A stretch of DNA of 64,000 nucleotides from the NCBI RefSeq assembly GCF_029852145.1, contig NC_079975.1, forward strand, positions 15,807,275 through 15,871,274, written 5' to 3'. The notes below the pieces were generated by a model that made no database searches, was not told the origin of the DNA, and was given only the letters and a program-made list of their open reading frames with translations. The stretch comes from Microplitis mediator. Lineage: Eukaryota > Arthropoda > Insecta > Hymenoptera > Braconidae. Shown here piece after piece: positions 21,442 through 33,359 of this stretch (positions within the stretch are counted from its first letter, which is position 1; every line of letters starts with the position of its first letter). Position numbers and translations under genes: made by a program.

Positions 21442-23789
21442 ATGGCTGAGTCATTCACATTAACGTTAACAAAATCGAGATCCGTGTTGGAGGCCAACTA
21501 CTTCCCACCAATTGAATTATCACCAACTGAAAATTATGTCCTAGGACTTGTAGAGTTATTAACATTTATTTCAATACCCAATATTGATGTAGGTGCTAAT
21601 AAATTCTATGTATCGTATCCTGTGGATAAAATAATAATGATGATGATAATAGCATTGATGAGAAAAAGAAAATATTCAAGAAAAAAAGAGCTAGAAGAAA
21701 TGCGGCGATAATTACAAAGTTTGATGACAATATCACCGTGCCGGAAAATAATAATATAAATGACTCGGTGAGTGAAAATGATGTAGCAGCTGAAAAATAT
21801 AAAACTGTTGAAGAGAAAATCTTGACAATACCAACAGAAAGTTCTGAAATCACTGACATTGAAAAATACATTCAAAAGAAATTACGGAGACTCAGCATCA
21901 GTATAAGAGCAAACAATAATGAATTGAGAAGTGAAATTGAATAGTACAAATTTGTCAATGTTACACCCGAAGATTCTATTGGTCAGCTATTGGGATTCAC
22001 AAATCAGAAACTTGCACCACATAAAACTCACTCATCAAATTTACAAGTAAAGATATTAAAACTCAATGCTCTGAGAGTTGAGTGCAACATCACATCCCAG
22101 TAAACACATTGACGTAAATTTGACGTCAGAGTGACGTTACGCTATGTCATCATTTACGTAAGATATAAGTCACGAATGAGTCAGGTGTGACTCATTATTT
22201 CACACTTTTTTACGTAATATTATGATGTAAAACTAATGTCGTATGCATGATGTAAATGTGATGTCTGTGTGACCTTCTATGACGTCAATATGACATATGG
22301 GTGATGTCAAAATTATCAATTCGGAAAAAATATTTTGAAAAAGAAAAAAATAAAATGAAATACCGAACTTTTGATTTGATTATTACCGCCCGAACGCATT
22401 GCGAATTCTGAAACAAGATTAGATAACGTTAAATGATGAAAAAATCCTGGGTGTCTGCTGGGTTCGAACACGGCTCCTCTTGGCTGGTAGTACTGAACGT
22501 TGCTCACTGGTCCACATCACGAGAGTTCAAATCTCGTGCTTAATTGATGTATTTAGAGTGAAATGCTGGAAAAGACAGAGTTAATAAGTTTTCGTGATGG
22601 ATTTTTACAAAATTTAAAAAACTCCATGAACTTATATGAAATTTTATAGAAGAAATATTTGTCGGCCTCGATGATAATTGTATGAAATTTCATTAAGTTT
22701 CATCAAATTTTTTAATTTTTTGTTGGGATGTAAAATTTAAAAAATCTTATATAAAATTTTGCGAAACATTAAATAATTTCACAAAATCGTATAAAATTTA
22801 ATCGATTGAAAAATTGTGATACTAAATTTTAAAATCATAAAAGCAAAAGAGTTCAAACTGTCGTTACATTTCCTTTGTCATCCTAAATGATATTGCACGA
22901 CTCATGATGCGAAGCATCAGAGAGTGCTTTACGATCGAAAATTTTTTTTCGCCTCACTTTTTTCAATATATCATTTAAAAAAATAAAGTTAATTTTTTTA
23001 TGCTCACGCTAATGTTTTAATCTAAAACGTCTGAATGATCTATTATCGAGTTTATCGATTACTTTGACCCCAAAAATGTTCGACGTTTAGTTGTTATTTT
23101 TACACATTTACACATATTTGAAAATTCATTCTATGATTGTTTTATTTCAATAAATAGATGATAAAAACTATGACTCGGAAATTACATCAGCATTGCGTAA
23201 AATACTGACTTGTCACTGATGTAAAGATATGATTTAAGAGTGACATCCATATTACGTATAACCGTGACTTTGCTACTGACATAAATGTATGATTTTAAAA
23301 TTACGTCATTATGATATACGGATAATGACTTTATTACTACATAACAATGTGATGTAGATTCTATGTCAAACGTACGTAATACATAAGTCATAACTGTGAC
23401 GTCGTATACAAGAGTCATGCTTACATCAATATGATGTTACAAGCTTTACATCATATTAAAGTCATGTAGAACGTCAGGTTGACATCAAATTTACATCAAA
23501 TGTCGTGACATTGCTCATGACCTACGTATGACGTCAAAATAAGGTCATGTGTTCAGTGGGATCAGGTGCTTACATAAATGAACACAGAGTTCACACTATT
23601 CATGAATTTTTCCCGAGTGTGCCACCTGGATATAAGATTGTTGAATTGCTATCACACATCATTTATCCACCGATCGCCATACAAGCAATACATAATCTCA
23701 GACTGAGAATTGTAGATCAAGACGGAAAACTGGCTAATTTCAGAGGCGAGACGAGAACGAGAAGACTACATATGAAGTCTATAAAATAA
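21442..23789 (+). pseudogene. Polinton minor-capsid-like (penton-type) protein, interrupted
   Basis: It starts at ATG 21442 (MAESFTLTLT), then SVLEANYFPPIELSP and YVLGLVELLTF, a TIPTESSEITDIEKYIQKKL block, ECNITSGAYIN (split by an insertion), and HTIHEFFPSVPPGYKIVE and LRIVDQDGKLANFRGE near the end. Lesions are a 1-bp shift near 21632, TAG at 21942, and the 1465-bp element 22096-23560, whose removal with one AT restores the frame. The family is common in insect Polintons between protease and major capsid; the penton role is inferred from position and length. The stop overlaps the next ATG (TAATG). Confidence 0.8.
22096..23560. mobile_element. 1.5-kb MITE-like element rich in TGACGTCA words
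   Basis: It begins CCCAGTAAACACATTGACG and ends with the inverted ATGTGTTCAGTGGG. The flanks repeat AT. Subterminal regions (22110-22310 and 23170-23550) carry many copies of TGACGTC/GATGTAAA-type words in both orientations; the core is AT-rich. No open frame with a transposase domain is seen. The 2-bp target duplication is short, and the superfamily is undetermined. Confidence 0.8.
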
Positions 23790-23950
23790 TGGGTATCGTG
23801 TATGAGACAAGAAGTGGTGCTGGCTTTAAAAAGATAGCAGCATGGTCAAGCAACATCAGTCGCCAAGTACCTCACAAGGTGTTAACACATCAGAACGCTC
23901 AGTTTCTACAGAGCCTAGGGCTAAAATTACGTGGGAAATTAAGAAAATAA
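23789..23950 (+). CDS. Polinton small conserved-looking ORF, 53 residues
   Basis: The ATG overlaps the preceding stop by one base. The product starts MGIVYETRSGAGFKKIAAWS and ends in basic LKLRGKLRK. It is intact while its neighbours are broken. I believe similar 50-60 residue ORFs sit between minor and major capsid genes in insect Polintons, but the function is not known to me. Confidence 0.55.
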   Translation: MGIVYETRSGAGFKKIAAWSSNISRQVPHKVLTHQNAQFLQSLGLKLRGKLRK

Positions 23951-23984
23951 AAATTTATTTTTGTTGTTTGACGTGTACACGTCC

Positions 23985-25223
23985 ATGGCGGCGAAAATCT
24001 TAAATATTCAACGACAAATAATTTTTGATGAGTCAATTGGGCACTATAAAGCGCATGCTCATCTCCCGTATACTTCATCAACATTCAACAACAGCGATAA
24101 AATAAGAATCGCAGTTCAACATCAAGGTTTGTGTCTACTTCCGAGTAAAAGTACATAACATGTGTACGGAAAATTCACAAAGTCTGATGGTACAGCTGTA
24201 AGTGCAACTACTCACATGGTCAACATGACAGTTTGTCATATGTTTGAAGAAATACGCTACGAACTCAATGGTGTTGAGATTGATCGTAGCAAAAATTTTG
24301 GTATCACAAGTTTCATGAAATGATACACATCACCGAGTCCTGATCAACAAAATACACTAGAAAATTCGGGTTGGATTATGAATGAAGCTGTCAACAAATT
24401 ACACAATGATAATGGCTACTTTGATGTATCTATACCACTGAGTCTTTTGCTTGGATTTGCTGAAGATTACCATAAAGTTGTCATCAATGCAAAGCATGAA
24501 TTAATTTTAATAAGATCAAATTCCGATTTGAATGCATACACTGTGGCCACACCTGCTGCTGGAGCTCATGCTGAAGCTGTTAAAATTACGCTGCAAAAAA
24601 TCGAGTGGATTGTACCATATGTGACTATGGCTCATAATCAAAAAATTGAAGCTTTGAATTATATTACAAGTGATCCAGCTATCTCAATCAGTTCCCGTGC
24701 TTGGGAGCTGTACGAGTATCCTCTATTGCCAAATACTTCAAAGCACATTTGGGCTGTCAAAACTTCTACGCAGCTCGCGAAACCACGTTTTGTCATTTTT
24801 GGATTTCAAACAGCAAGAAAAAATGATGCAACTAAAAATGCCAGTAGATTTGATCACTGCAACATCAAGGACATGAAATTATTTTTAAACTCTCAGAGTT
24901 ATCCTTATGGGAATTTGAATCTCAACATCGCAAGCAATCAATATGTTCTGTTGTATGACATGTATGTAAATTTCCAAATTTTCTACTATAACAAAGAACC
25001 TGAACCACTGCTGACAAAGAAGAAATTTTTGGAACGAGCGCCACTGTATGTTATCGATTGCTCGAAACAAAACGAATCAATTAAATCTGGACCTGTGGAC
25101 ATTCACCTGGAATTTGAATCTGCAAATCAATTTTCTGCGCAGACATCAGCTTATTGCCTCATTATACATGATCGCATCGTCGAGTATAATCCCATAAGCA
25201 GCATCGTACGAAAACTAATATGA
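23985..25223 (+). pseudogene. Polinton major capsid protein (double jelly roll), two stops
   Basis: The start is taken at ATG 23985 (MAAKILNIQRQ), which follows an upstream in-frame leader without ATG. Recognisable blocks are STFNNSDKIRIAVQHQ, MFEEIRYELNGVEIDRS, MNEAVNKL, DVSIPLSLLLGFAEDY, HELILIRSNSD, WIVPYVTMAHN and FVIFGFQTARKND. They match the nucleocytoplasmic-virus-like capsid protein of Polintons in order and length (about 412 codons). Stops TAA (24156-24158) and TGA (24321-24323) interrupt the first third; from there on 281 codons are open. The TGA stop overlaps the next ATG (ATGA). Confidence 0.92.
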
Positions 25224-25384
25224 AGACTGTACAATTTAATCCAACGCCAACCATACATTACTTGTATGTATGGAGATTTGCACACGAACAAGCAAGAAAA
25301 GGCAAATGGGAACAAGCAGCAAGAGATCGAGAACGATTTAAACAAAGAATTAATAAATTAAACATAATTATTAAACTTGTATGA
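25220..25384 (+). CDS. Polinton small ORF after major capsid, 54 residues
   Basis: It overlaps the capsid stop by ATGA, which implies co-transcription. The product begins MKTVQFNPTPTIHYLYVWRF, followed by a basic helix with QARKGKWEQAARDRERF. It is intact. I recognise the FNPTPT...YVW pattern from the same place in insect Polintons; no function is known. Confidence 0.6.
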   Translation: MKTVQFNPTPTIHYLYVWRFAHEQARKGKWEQAARDRERFKQRINKLNIIIKLV

Positions 25385-25598
25385 ATTAAAAAACTTACAT
25401 TTATAAATAAATAAACTATTTTTTATATTGACATACATTGTTTTTATTACTTATAATCTAAAATATACATTTAAGTCTTACATAACCTCAAGTATTTTTT
25501 TTTATTTGATATAATCTCAAATGTATGATAAACTATTGTATTTTTTTCCTAACCTAAAAATACACATTTTAGTCTTACATAAAATATCGTCTTTTATC

Positions 25599-25915
25599 TT
25601 AATTTAAAAAAATACAGTTAGAGCAATCTTTTCTGAATGGATATGCAAGACGATCAGGAATATTATCATAAAAAAGAGAATGATTCCGACACCTTCGATA
25701 GCCAATCAATTTTTCATTATTTTGTAGTCGTTCGGGTAGTTTATGCCAAGCGAAAACGATTTGCTGGATTGCATTTTCCAGGATAAATGTATTATCAAGA
25801 CATGCGATATCTCGATCATCCATACAAAGTAAATTCCACAATTGATTTATAACGTTCCTGACTATTCGTCGCAATCCACGACGGAGTGTGGTGTGTGCAG
25901 AATAGCCGTTATGGC
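25599..25915 (-). pseudogene. Polinton-associated hypothetical, N-terminus lost
   Basis: The C-terminal 100 or so residues are readable: HTTLRRGLRRIVRNVINQL, NAIQQIVFAWHKLPERL, RRCRNHSLFYDNIPDRL and a final RKDCSNC. The pattern CRNH...CSNC suggests a metal-bound end. Upstream the frame runs into the leader of a minus-strand LTR retrotransposon at about 25916, so the beginning was displaced or deleted. The gene is convergent with the capsid operon, with AATAAA-like words between. Confidence 0.5.
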
Positions 25916-28280
25916 CCACCGATGGTAAAACTGAAAATAAAAATAACAAACAAAACCAAAAATATCCCTTGGAGATGCCCACGATCCCCACTGGACACAC
26001 AGCTCTTCCCAGGCTGGGTTAGATAACCGAATTGGGCGCCAGTTCGTGTACCCCACGAACAAAATATAATATACAATAAATAAAATGAAAATGAAAAAAA
26101 TGAAATAAAAGACAATAATCAGAGAGCAGTTTCAGGTGTTGGAAAGGAAAGCAAGAAAGAGATAGTATGCAATAAATAAACAATAAATTTTAAATAAATC
26201 CCGGGTTGGTAGCCATTTAACCCGATATATTTTGAGTCATAATGTTTCAGCGGGTATATAAAATAATAAACAATAATATAAATAGAAAAAGAGTCAGTTC
26301 GCAATATAAATTATTGACTAATAGTCAAATAACGCAAAACAATAACAATACTCGGCTTGCTATCACTCGCACGTGATAGCAAAATATAAATAATTAATAA
26401 TAATAATTACTATGCGCACAATATAATTTTATCACAATAGTATTTATGAACACGCAGAAATTAATAATACTTTTAGCAACTGTAACTAATTACTGCCAAT
26501 AATCACCAGTGTGTCGACTTTATAATGAACTAATTATAAAAAAACTGACCAACGCACAATCATAAACAAATGGTTATTAATAATAATCCCAATATAACTA
26601 TTTAAACTCAAAATAAATTATCACTGATAATAAATTAAATCGTTATCGCAAAATAATAACCCACTCACTGGTGATATGTAAATAGTTGTAGAATAATTTC
26701 CAAATGGTGAATACTGATCACAACAAAAAAATTACAGATGGGTATATATTTACCGCAGAATAATAAATAGTATAAATAATAATTATCAAGTAATATTATC
26801 GCATTAAATCAAAGTGTTCCCAGATACTACTTAATTATGTGTAAATATAGACCACAACTGAAAGAAAAACGTTCCCACTAATAATCAAAATAATTATTTA
26901 AAAATGTAAAATAATAATTGTGAATATTAATGATTATTTTTCGCCAACAACACACACACACGGTCACCAATATTTAGTTAATAAAATATAATAAACGTAA
27001 ATGGTAATAATTATTTACCGACAAAACATACAGACGGTCACCAATAATTATTGAAAAAGTAAAATAATAATTATGAATATTAATAATTACTTACCGCCAA
27101 CAGCACTTGAACGGTCACCAATAATTATTAAATAATATAATAATAAATCTAAATGTTCTTAATTATTTACCGCCAAATTATATGAACGGTCACCAATAAT
27201 TATTTAATGATGTAAGACAATAATTGTAAATATTAATAATTATTTACCGTCAATCATATACACGGTCACCAATAATTATTTAAAATATAATAACAGATTA
27301 TCAACTTCTAAGTTTTGGGTAAGATTTTATCGCCGGGACAAGTACGCGAGTGTATATATATGGAAATTCAGAATAATTCGTACGCTCTCTCTCTCACTCA
27401 CACGTGAGATATGCGAATGGCCACCAAAACGGGACAAATTACACGCCAATGTATTGAACACAAAGGTACTTACAGTCGTCGTTGTAAAATAATGTGGTTA
27501 TTGGTTCCATTGGTCTGAATTTTAATTGCAATATTAATGAATGCCACACTCAAAGCAATATTATTTTCCAAATGGCCAATAAATTCTCAATTATATGCAA
27601 ATTTGCCCAAGCGGCGTCTCAATTTATAAAATTTTGCGGCAACAGCACACCTTACTCTCACAAGAGATTATCCACGTCTGACCATGGCAGCACGTGAGTC
27701 CCATGCCGGCACCTCGGCCGGCGCCATCTTATAATGTTTTCTCACTTCAACCAATGGAGCAATATACCTGTCGCATGTTAATTTACTTATCGACACCAAC
27801 ATGATGCATGACTTGTTTTTCGTGTAATTTGTCCATTCCCGACATTAAATGACCATTCGCACATTTTAGAGCCAATCATTAATGTATTTCACCGGTAAAT
27901 CTCGCATTGGTTTATTTATAAAAATAGTAAATTTATTTAAAATAAATAAATTTACCGATGCCAACTGTTGCGTTGACGCGCATGCGTCAACCAACCAAAA
28001 TAATAATAATAGTAATCACATAATAAAATAAATAAATGCGCAATTATTTATCCCGGCGTCCATAAAATCAATTTATCCGTTTATAACATTCCGCAAATTT
28101 TACTGAATCAGACGCAATTTTTACCTAGGAAATTAAATACATAATAAAGACACAGTAAATAAAATTAAATAATACATAGAATAATAATAATAATAGTATG
28201 ATAATAATAATGGTATGGGAGACGTGTTTAGCAGCATGTGCTGCCATCTGTTGCCCTTCTCCGACCTACTGCGAAGATGC
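25916..28280 (-). mobile_element. LTR plus leader of a minus-strand LTR retrotransposon
   Basis: On the minus strand, TGGCGCCCAATTCGG at 26027-26041 is a primer-binding-site-like sequence, so about 26050-28280 would be the LTR and 25916-26026 the leader. A TATATATA-type box on the minus strand (about 27351-27363) precedes a 76-bp tandem array (26961-27290). No gag or pol follows. Exact LTR ends were not found, so a truncated insertion between two Polinton minus-strand genes is the best reading. Confidence 0.5.
26961..27290. repeat. About 76-bp tandem repeat, five units
   Basis: CGGTCACCAATA recurs at 26961, 27035, 27112, 27187 and 27263 (spacings 74, 77, 75, 76). Each unit ends in TTACCG close to the next CGGT, giving a short ACCG/CGGT pairing across units. 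It lies downstream of the TATA-like box when read on the minus strand, as in the other LTRs. Confidence 0.85.
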
Positions 28281-28292
28281 CGCGACATTTAA

Positions 28293-28427
28293 CTATCGTG
28301 ACAGATTGAAGATCTGAACCGATTTTTCATAGGTTGGTTGAATTCCATAAAAATGCCAGAACCATCTCTTGAACTCTAGGACATTTTAAAATGCACATGA
28401 AGTATCCAGATCCTTCAAGTGATAGGC
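28293..28427 (-). pseudogene. C-terminal part of the FVKEL-type Polinton gene split by an LTR element
   Basis: Read on the minus strand, this continues the frame that stops at 47357 after the LTR retrotransposon and one target duplication are removed (join at the TAGGC site). It encodes YHLKDLDTSCAF, a TAA, NVLEFKRWFWHFYG and a final TAG at 28293-28295. The family pattern CAF.NV matches CALENV in the 10193-10738 gene. Confidence 0.7.
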
Positions 28428-29606
28428 TGAAACGAAGTTGAGGTCCACCCCCTCTAATAGGGGTGAATCAACCGTCCGTGACCCATTTAAATTAAATGGG
28501 CCCGTGTCCTTTTTAGCCAGTAGACTAATTATTTGGTAATTGATCCTGTATTACCCGGTTCGTAGGGACCAGACGACCGTTTGGCCTTGAGATTTTTATA
28601 TGTTAAGAAATTACATATAAAGGATCGGGATTCGTGGGGCCAGATTATATATAAATGATATATAATAAATATCGATTACAGGTACTTGCATAACAAGCCA
28701 CAAGAATTGAATGAAATTAAATAATATGCACTAGGAGTTGGAGAAGCTATAATAATAGTATTATTATACTTACCTGAGAGCTAGTTATTCACTGGTGCAG
28801 ATAGAAACGAGATTATAAGCGAGGACAATTGTGATCAAAGCATCACAATTGTCAGTTAAAAACCACAAGCAGGTGGATTACAGGGTTGCCGTCTACTATA
28901 GGAATGCTATAGGCTAGGGTGTGTAATCAGGCTCACACGAGGATGCTGCAAGTCGCACCTCTACGGGGTTTCCGTCTTCTATAGGAATGCTATAGGCTAG
29001 GAGGTGTGATCAGGTTCACACGAAGATACGTCAAGTTGTACCTCTACGGGGTTTCCGTCTTTTAGAGGAATGCTATAGGCTAGGAGGTGTAATCAGGTTT
29101 ACACGAGGATACGGAAAATTGTACCTCTACGGGGTTTCCGTCTTCTATAGGAATGCTATAGGCTAGGAGGTGTAATCAAGTTTACACGGGGATACGGCAA
29201 GGTGTATCCCTACGGGGTTTCCGTCTCCTATAGGAATGCTATAGGCTATAATTATCTAAGGAAATGCTTAGATGCTTCCGGATACTTAGTCGTAAACGGG
29301 TAAAAATTAAAAAAAGGTTAAAAATGTGAAACTATATTTATTATAAAGACATAATGAAAAGTGAAAGTAAATGAGTAAAAACTGATGATAATCAGCGCGC
29401 AGGCCTTTTTATAGATTCACGTCGGTGCTTATGCGCCGAAAAGATGCGCATCCCTTCCATTAAAACAGCAAATGGAAAGGGAATATTAAATAATAATAAT
29501 AATCGACATATATGTTAGCAGGTAAATACGGTAACATATGATAATTTATCTCGGGTGACAGTCTGTTATCATGGTATGATAATGAGGTGTCTTAAACCTC
29601 GTTACA
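28428..29606 (-). repeat. 3' LTR of the Gypsy-type element
   Basis: On the plus strand it starts TGAAACGAAG and ends CCTCGTTACA. It has the same length as the right LTR. It contains five units of an 83-bp repeat (GGAATGCTATAGGC at 28901, 28984, 29067, 29150 and 29233). Confidence 0.95.
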
Positions 29607-30507
29607 CCCCCGGGCCAGACTGGAAGTTACTTCGTAATTTTCAGTCGAAAAAGAAACAAAGAGTACCATGAGAATAGGCGATCACGTACAACAGTTCTAT
29701 AAAATAATAAATTGATTTAATCAAATAAATTAATTAACAAATCAATAATTAATAATTAATAATAATAATAATTAATAAATTAATGTAATTAATACATAGT
29801 CAACGTAAATAACTATTTTCAGGTAACATCATTGAGATTTATCAATATCCCATTTCTTGCAGAAATTAAACAAAAATTAAAAATACAAAATGAAAATAAA
29901 AATAAAATAATAATAATTGAGCTACAAAGATAAATACTAATTATCACAACATGTTTCAAGTTAATGGCAGGTAGCTTCAATATTACAGTAATACATTGTT
30001 CTTTATATGAATTAAATGTTACCCAAATTTTAATAAATAATTTTTTTTCCATTATCTGTATCATTTAATTTTATAACACTTTTATATACTCTGTTTTCTT
30101 CATATATATTCTTTTAAATAGTTTCAAATGTTATTTCAACGTTATAATATGTAACACACATATACATATTTTTTTTTCTTTTTTTTTTTTCTTTGATAAT
30201 ATCGGTAAATTCATTATATTTTATTGAGTAGGTCTTACGGTGGTTGACTAGTAAGGCTGTCGTTAGTTTCGTAATCTGAGGTAAATGTATATTTTTTTTT
30301 CTATTTTTTTTTTTACCTCGAGTAATTAATTAAATAAACAAATAAAAGGTAATTTTTTTTTTTTTTTTTTTTCAAGTTGGGTGAAGCCCATAAAACAAAA
30401 TTTTTTCTTCAATAATACGGAAATCAAAGAAATATTTTTTTGTAAGAAAAACTTACTGAAACGATTACCTCAGGTACGAGACACTCGGTTGGATGCAGGT
30501 GGTATTC
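29607..30507. other. 3' region between ORF3 and the 3' LTR
   Basis: AT-rich with long T-runs (30170-30200, 30292-30375). TTGACAGGCCC-like and polypurine-type sequence was not clearly resolved near the LTR; ACCCCCGGGCCAGACTGG follows the LTR directly. No gene was seen. Confidence 0.4.
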
Positions 30508-31231
30508 TTATGGTGAAAGGATATCCACGGCTCCTCGGTCGTCTCGGCTGATGTTCCCCCGAGTTTGACAGGCCCTGCATTTGGAGTCGAAATATGGATG
30601 CTGAGTTTTGCAGGGTAGGCAAAATTCTTTCATTACTTCAAAGCCCGCAGATGATGATGGTAAATATGGACACGTGTTGTTGTTGTGTCCCACTCTTAAG
30701 CAACTGGTGCAGTAATCATCCCCAAACTTTGCGGTTTTACATTCTTGGTGTGGTGTCCCTTTCTTTTGCATCGTAGACATCTGGTAGATCCCGGTACTGA
30801 TGAGAGTCTGGTCTCGGCGGTCTGAGTTCTCACGGTTCTTGTAGTTGGTGGTATTGCTTCAACTTTTTGACGTAATTTCCGCCAGTAATTTCTCCAGGTT
30901 TCCTCTGTTATGGTGTCGCGGAGATCATAGTGATTCTCGTGAGTTGACTCTCTAATTTTGATAGTTAGTGGTACGATGAAAGGAACAGTTGAAAAATCAG
31001 GTAGCGATGACTGTTGATTTCGACATCGGCTTGGTAAATTTCATTTACCTCCACAAGTTTACTGTTGGGCTACTCGTAAACGATTGTACGTCGATGATCT
31101 TTGGTGACGTGAAATCAGTATAATGAATTTGGTGTAGTTGGTATATTTGGACCAACAAATGCAGGTGCCTTAAACACAGGGTTGGCCCAGTATTGGCGGA
31201 CAGATGAACGGTTGACAGCCTCTTCAGTCAT
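30508..31231 (-). pseudogene. Third ORF of the LTR element, with CCHC zinc knuckles
   Basis: Read from ATG 31231 (MTEEAVNRSSVRQYW) to 30508, the frame is broken by two early stops and two shifts. Late blocks are STVPFIVPLTIKIRESTHEN, RNYWRKLRQKVEAIPPTT, a first knuckle CLRCKRKGHHTK, then a second, CTSCLRVGHNNNTC (C-X2-C-X4-H-X4-C), followed by two more CxxC pairs. Knuckles normally sit in Gag, yet this ORF lies downstream of integrase, where env would be. It may be a Gag-like duplicate or an accessory nucleic-acid-binding protein. Confidence 0.6.
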
Positions 31232-31342
31232 CTTTCGTTGTTTATACAGAAGTTTCTCGTTCAATGATCAGGTATTCAGTCAAGTGTCTCGACTGTTGGC
31301 AACGTCCAGGTGGTAGACTCTGTGAATAAAAAGAATAATTAA

Positions 31343-32290
31343 TTACTCAAGGTAAATAGGCACTTTTAAATCAGGTAGTTTATAAGTGCCTATTATTTTA
31401 TTATTATTATCACAAATGGTAGCCATGCTTGTTGATACAAATTTATCAATGTAAAATGGACCTTTGTGCGGTGGAACGAGCTTACCAGTGATTCCTTCTG
31501 CTTTAAGACTCAGTGTTTTTGATTTAATATATACTTCGGTACCAACAGTTGAGTTAGTTTCTGGTCGTATGGATTTTCGCGAAGTGGTTTGAGTATCCTG
31601 AGCTTTTAGCATTTTTGATTTGACAAAGTGTCAGATCTCGTCTAATAAATCGACGAGCCGCTCACGCTCCACAGGTATATTTGTTTCAGGTATTATGGAA
31701 AGGTTGCGGTGCAGTTCTAGATATCTAGGATCTCTGCCAAAATTAAGGAGGGCAGGGCTGCATGCAAGGGAATTGTGAATAGAGGTGTTATAAGCGTAGG
31801 TCAGTTCGGGTAGCCACTCATCCCATTTAGTATGTTTGTCTATTAAATAGGATCGAATCATAATTTTTAAATTTCGATTGATTCTCTCGATTGGGTTGGA
31901 TTGTGGAGAATAAGGTGGTGTAATTCATGGGTGGTCTGCATTAAATTCAGAAATGAAGTTACTTCTTTATTGGTAAATTCAGTGCCATTATCGGAGCTAA
32001 CAACACGAGCAGGTCCCCATCGGCGAAAAATATCTCGTAAAAATTCGACAGCTTTTTTTTTGCCGGTTGGTTCTGATGTCGATTTTATTTCTAGGTAGCG
32101 TGTATACACGTCGCATAACACAAATACATGCGTTTTACCGTAAGTTGAACGCGGTAACCGTCCGATGGTGTCGATCGATACACACTCCCAAGGTTCGGTA
32201 ATGGGTCGGTGACCTCTAGGAATATTAGGTGGGTTAGTGTCGGGCTTATGCAGAAGACAAGTTTTATATTTATTGATGAATTCCCAAGTC
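31343..32290 (-). pseudogene. Retroviral-type integrase of the Gypsy element, broken
   Basis: In reading order: CLLHKPDTN (end of the HHCC zinc domain), ECVSIDTIG (first catalytic Asp), VSSDNGTEFTN (second Asp), a degraded HHL...NP segment that would carry the Glu, the WLPELTYAYNTS block (about 31800), and an SH3-like C-terminus with GPFYIDKF (31343-31612). Frame changes at about 31900 and 31620 break it. It joins directly to gag at about 32290, so protease, reverse transcriptase and RNase H were deleted. Confidence 0.88.
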
Positions 32291-33355
32291 TTCTAAGTCT
32301 GATGAAGGTACTCCCTCATACGCTCTTTTGGTATATTTTGCAGGTTTTCTGGTCTCTGCAGCGGCTTTGGCTCTCTGAGCTAATTGTTATACAGCTGTTC
32401 TCACGGCTGAGTTTAATTGCGCATAGGTTTTGGTGTAAGGAGCCAGAGAGTCAAGTTGAGACTGGATTTCATATGATGAGCGAGCTCTGATCACCAGAAC
32501 TTGCTCTTCTTCTAATGGTGCTTTAACTATTTCTTGATATTTCATCATGGCTTCTTTGATGAACGTTTTAGGTTCTTCTTGCGATTGTTGATAGGTCGTC
32601 ATGATTTCTTGACTTATGTCAAGATCGGTCTTTCCTTGTGTAAAGTATTCGGTGTAAGACTTTGCAAAGTCTTCCCAGCAATGCCATGATTGTTGGTATT
32701 GTCTTACCCAATATCCTTCAGCTTGGTACATCGCCGTCTTAGCCAGTGTCAGATGTTCAGATTCACTTAATCCCATCTCTTTTCCAAAGTCGGTCAAAGC
32801 TCGTAAATATTCCCGGGCTTTTAAAGTGGAGCTGGGATATGTGAGTCCACGCTGTTTCATAGTAGCTTCAGCAGCAGCTACATTTTTAGCGAAGCTTCGT
32901 TGGCTGTTATATTCCGTCCCATGCATTGATTGGCCGGCTGTCACATGTGGGCAGTCGACTCGGAGAGGCTGGTGGTAGCTGGAGTTAGCGTTCGGTATAA
33001 TAGGGCGAGGAGATGATGGTAGTGGTGGAGGACCGTGTAAATGTGAAGCAGGTCGAGTATTACATGTATTGGCAACTTTTCAAATAATTTCTGCGGTGAT
33101 ATCGGCAGGGTTGACATTTAAATCTGGTAATTTCTCCATGTTCATTTCTTCCGATAATCGGAGATCTTCTAGCCCCAGGTCTTCACGAGTGCAAACTCTC
33201 TTCAGAATATATGTGGTACAGCGAGTGTAAACCGCGATGGTTTGATTGGTCTCACTTAGATGATTATTTAATTGGGTCAAGCCGCGCTGTAATTCATTTA
33301 CGTCCTTTTGAAGTCGAATTATATCGTCTTGTGATTGCTTAGTTTGTCGTTGCAA
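32290..33355 (-). pseudogene. Gag of the Gypsy element, broken
   Basis: The N-terminal 90 residues are coiled coil (DIIRLQKDVNELQRGLTQLN). A Pro-rich linker follows, then a capsid-like helical domain with WVRQYQQSWHCWEDF and TYQQSQEEPKTF. TGA at 33080 and TAA at 32387 interrupt an otherwise continuous frame. No ATG is found at the 5' end: the frame is closed by a stop just before the CCCGCTAAG-type repeat fragment at 33393, so the true start is lost. No zinc knuckle is left in this part. Confidence 0.75.
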
Positions 33356-33359
33356 ATTG

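Noticed and set aside
22440..22550. tRNA-like words GGTTCGAAC and AGTTCAAATCTCGTGC
   Set aside because: A and B box spacing and the acceptor and anticodon arms do not form a cloverleaf; the segment lies inside a MITE core.
31343..32290. Integrase belonging to the Polinton
   Set aside because: It lies between the two LTRs of the Gypsy-type element, on the same strand and in order with its gag, so it belongs to that element.
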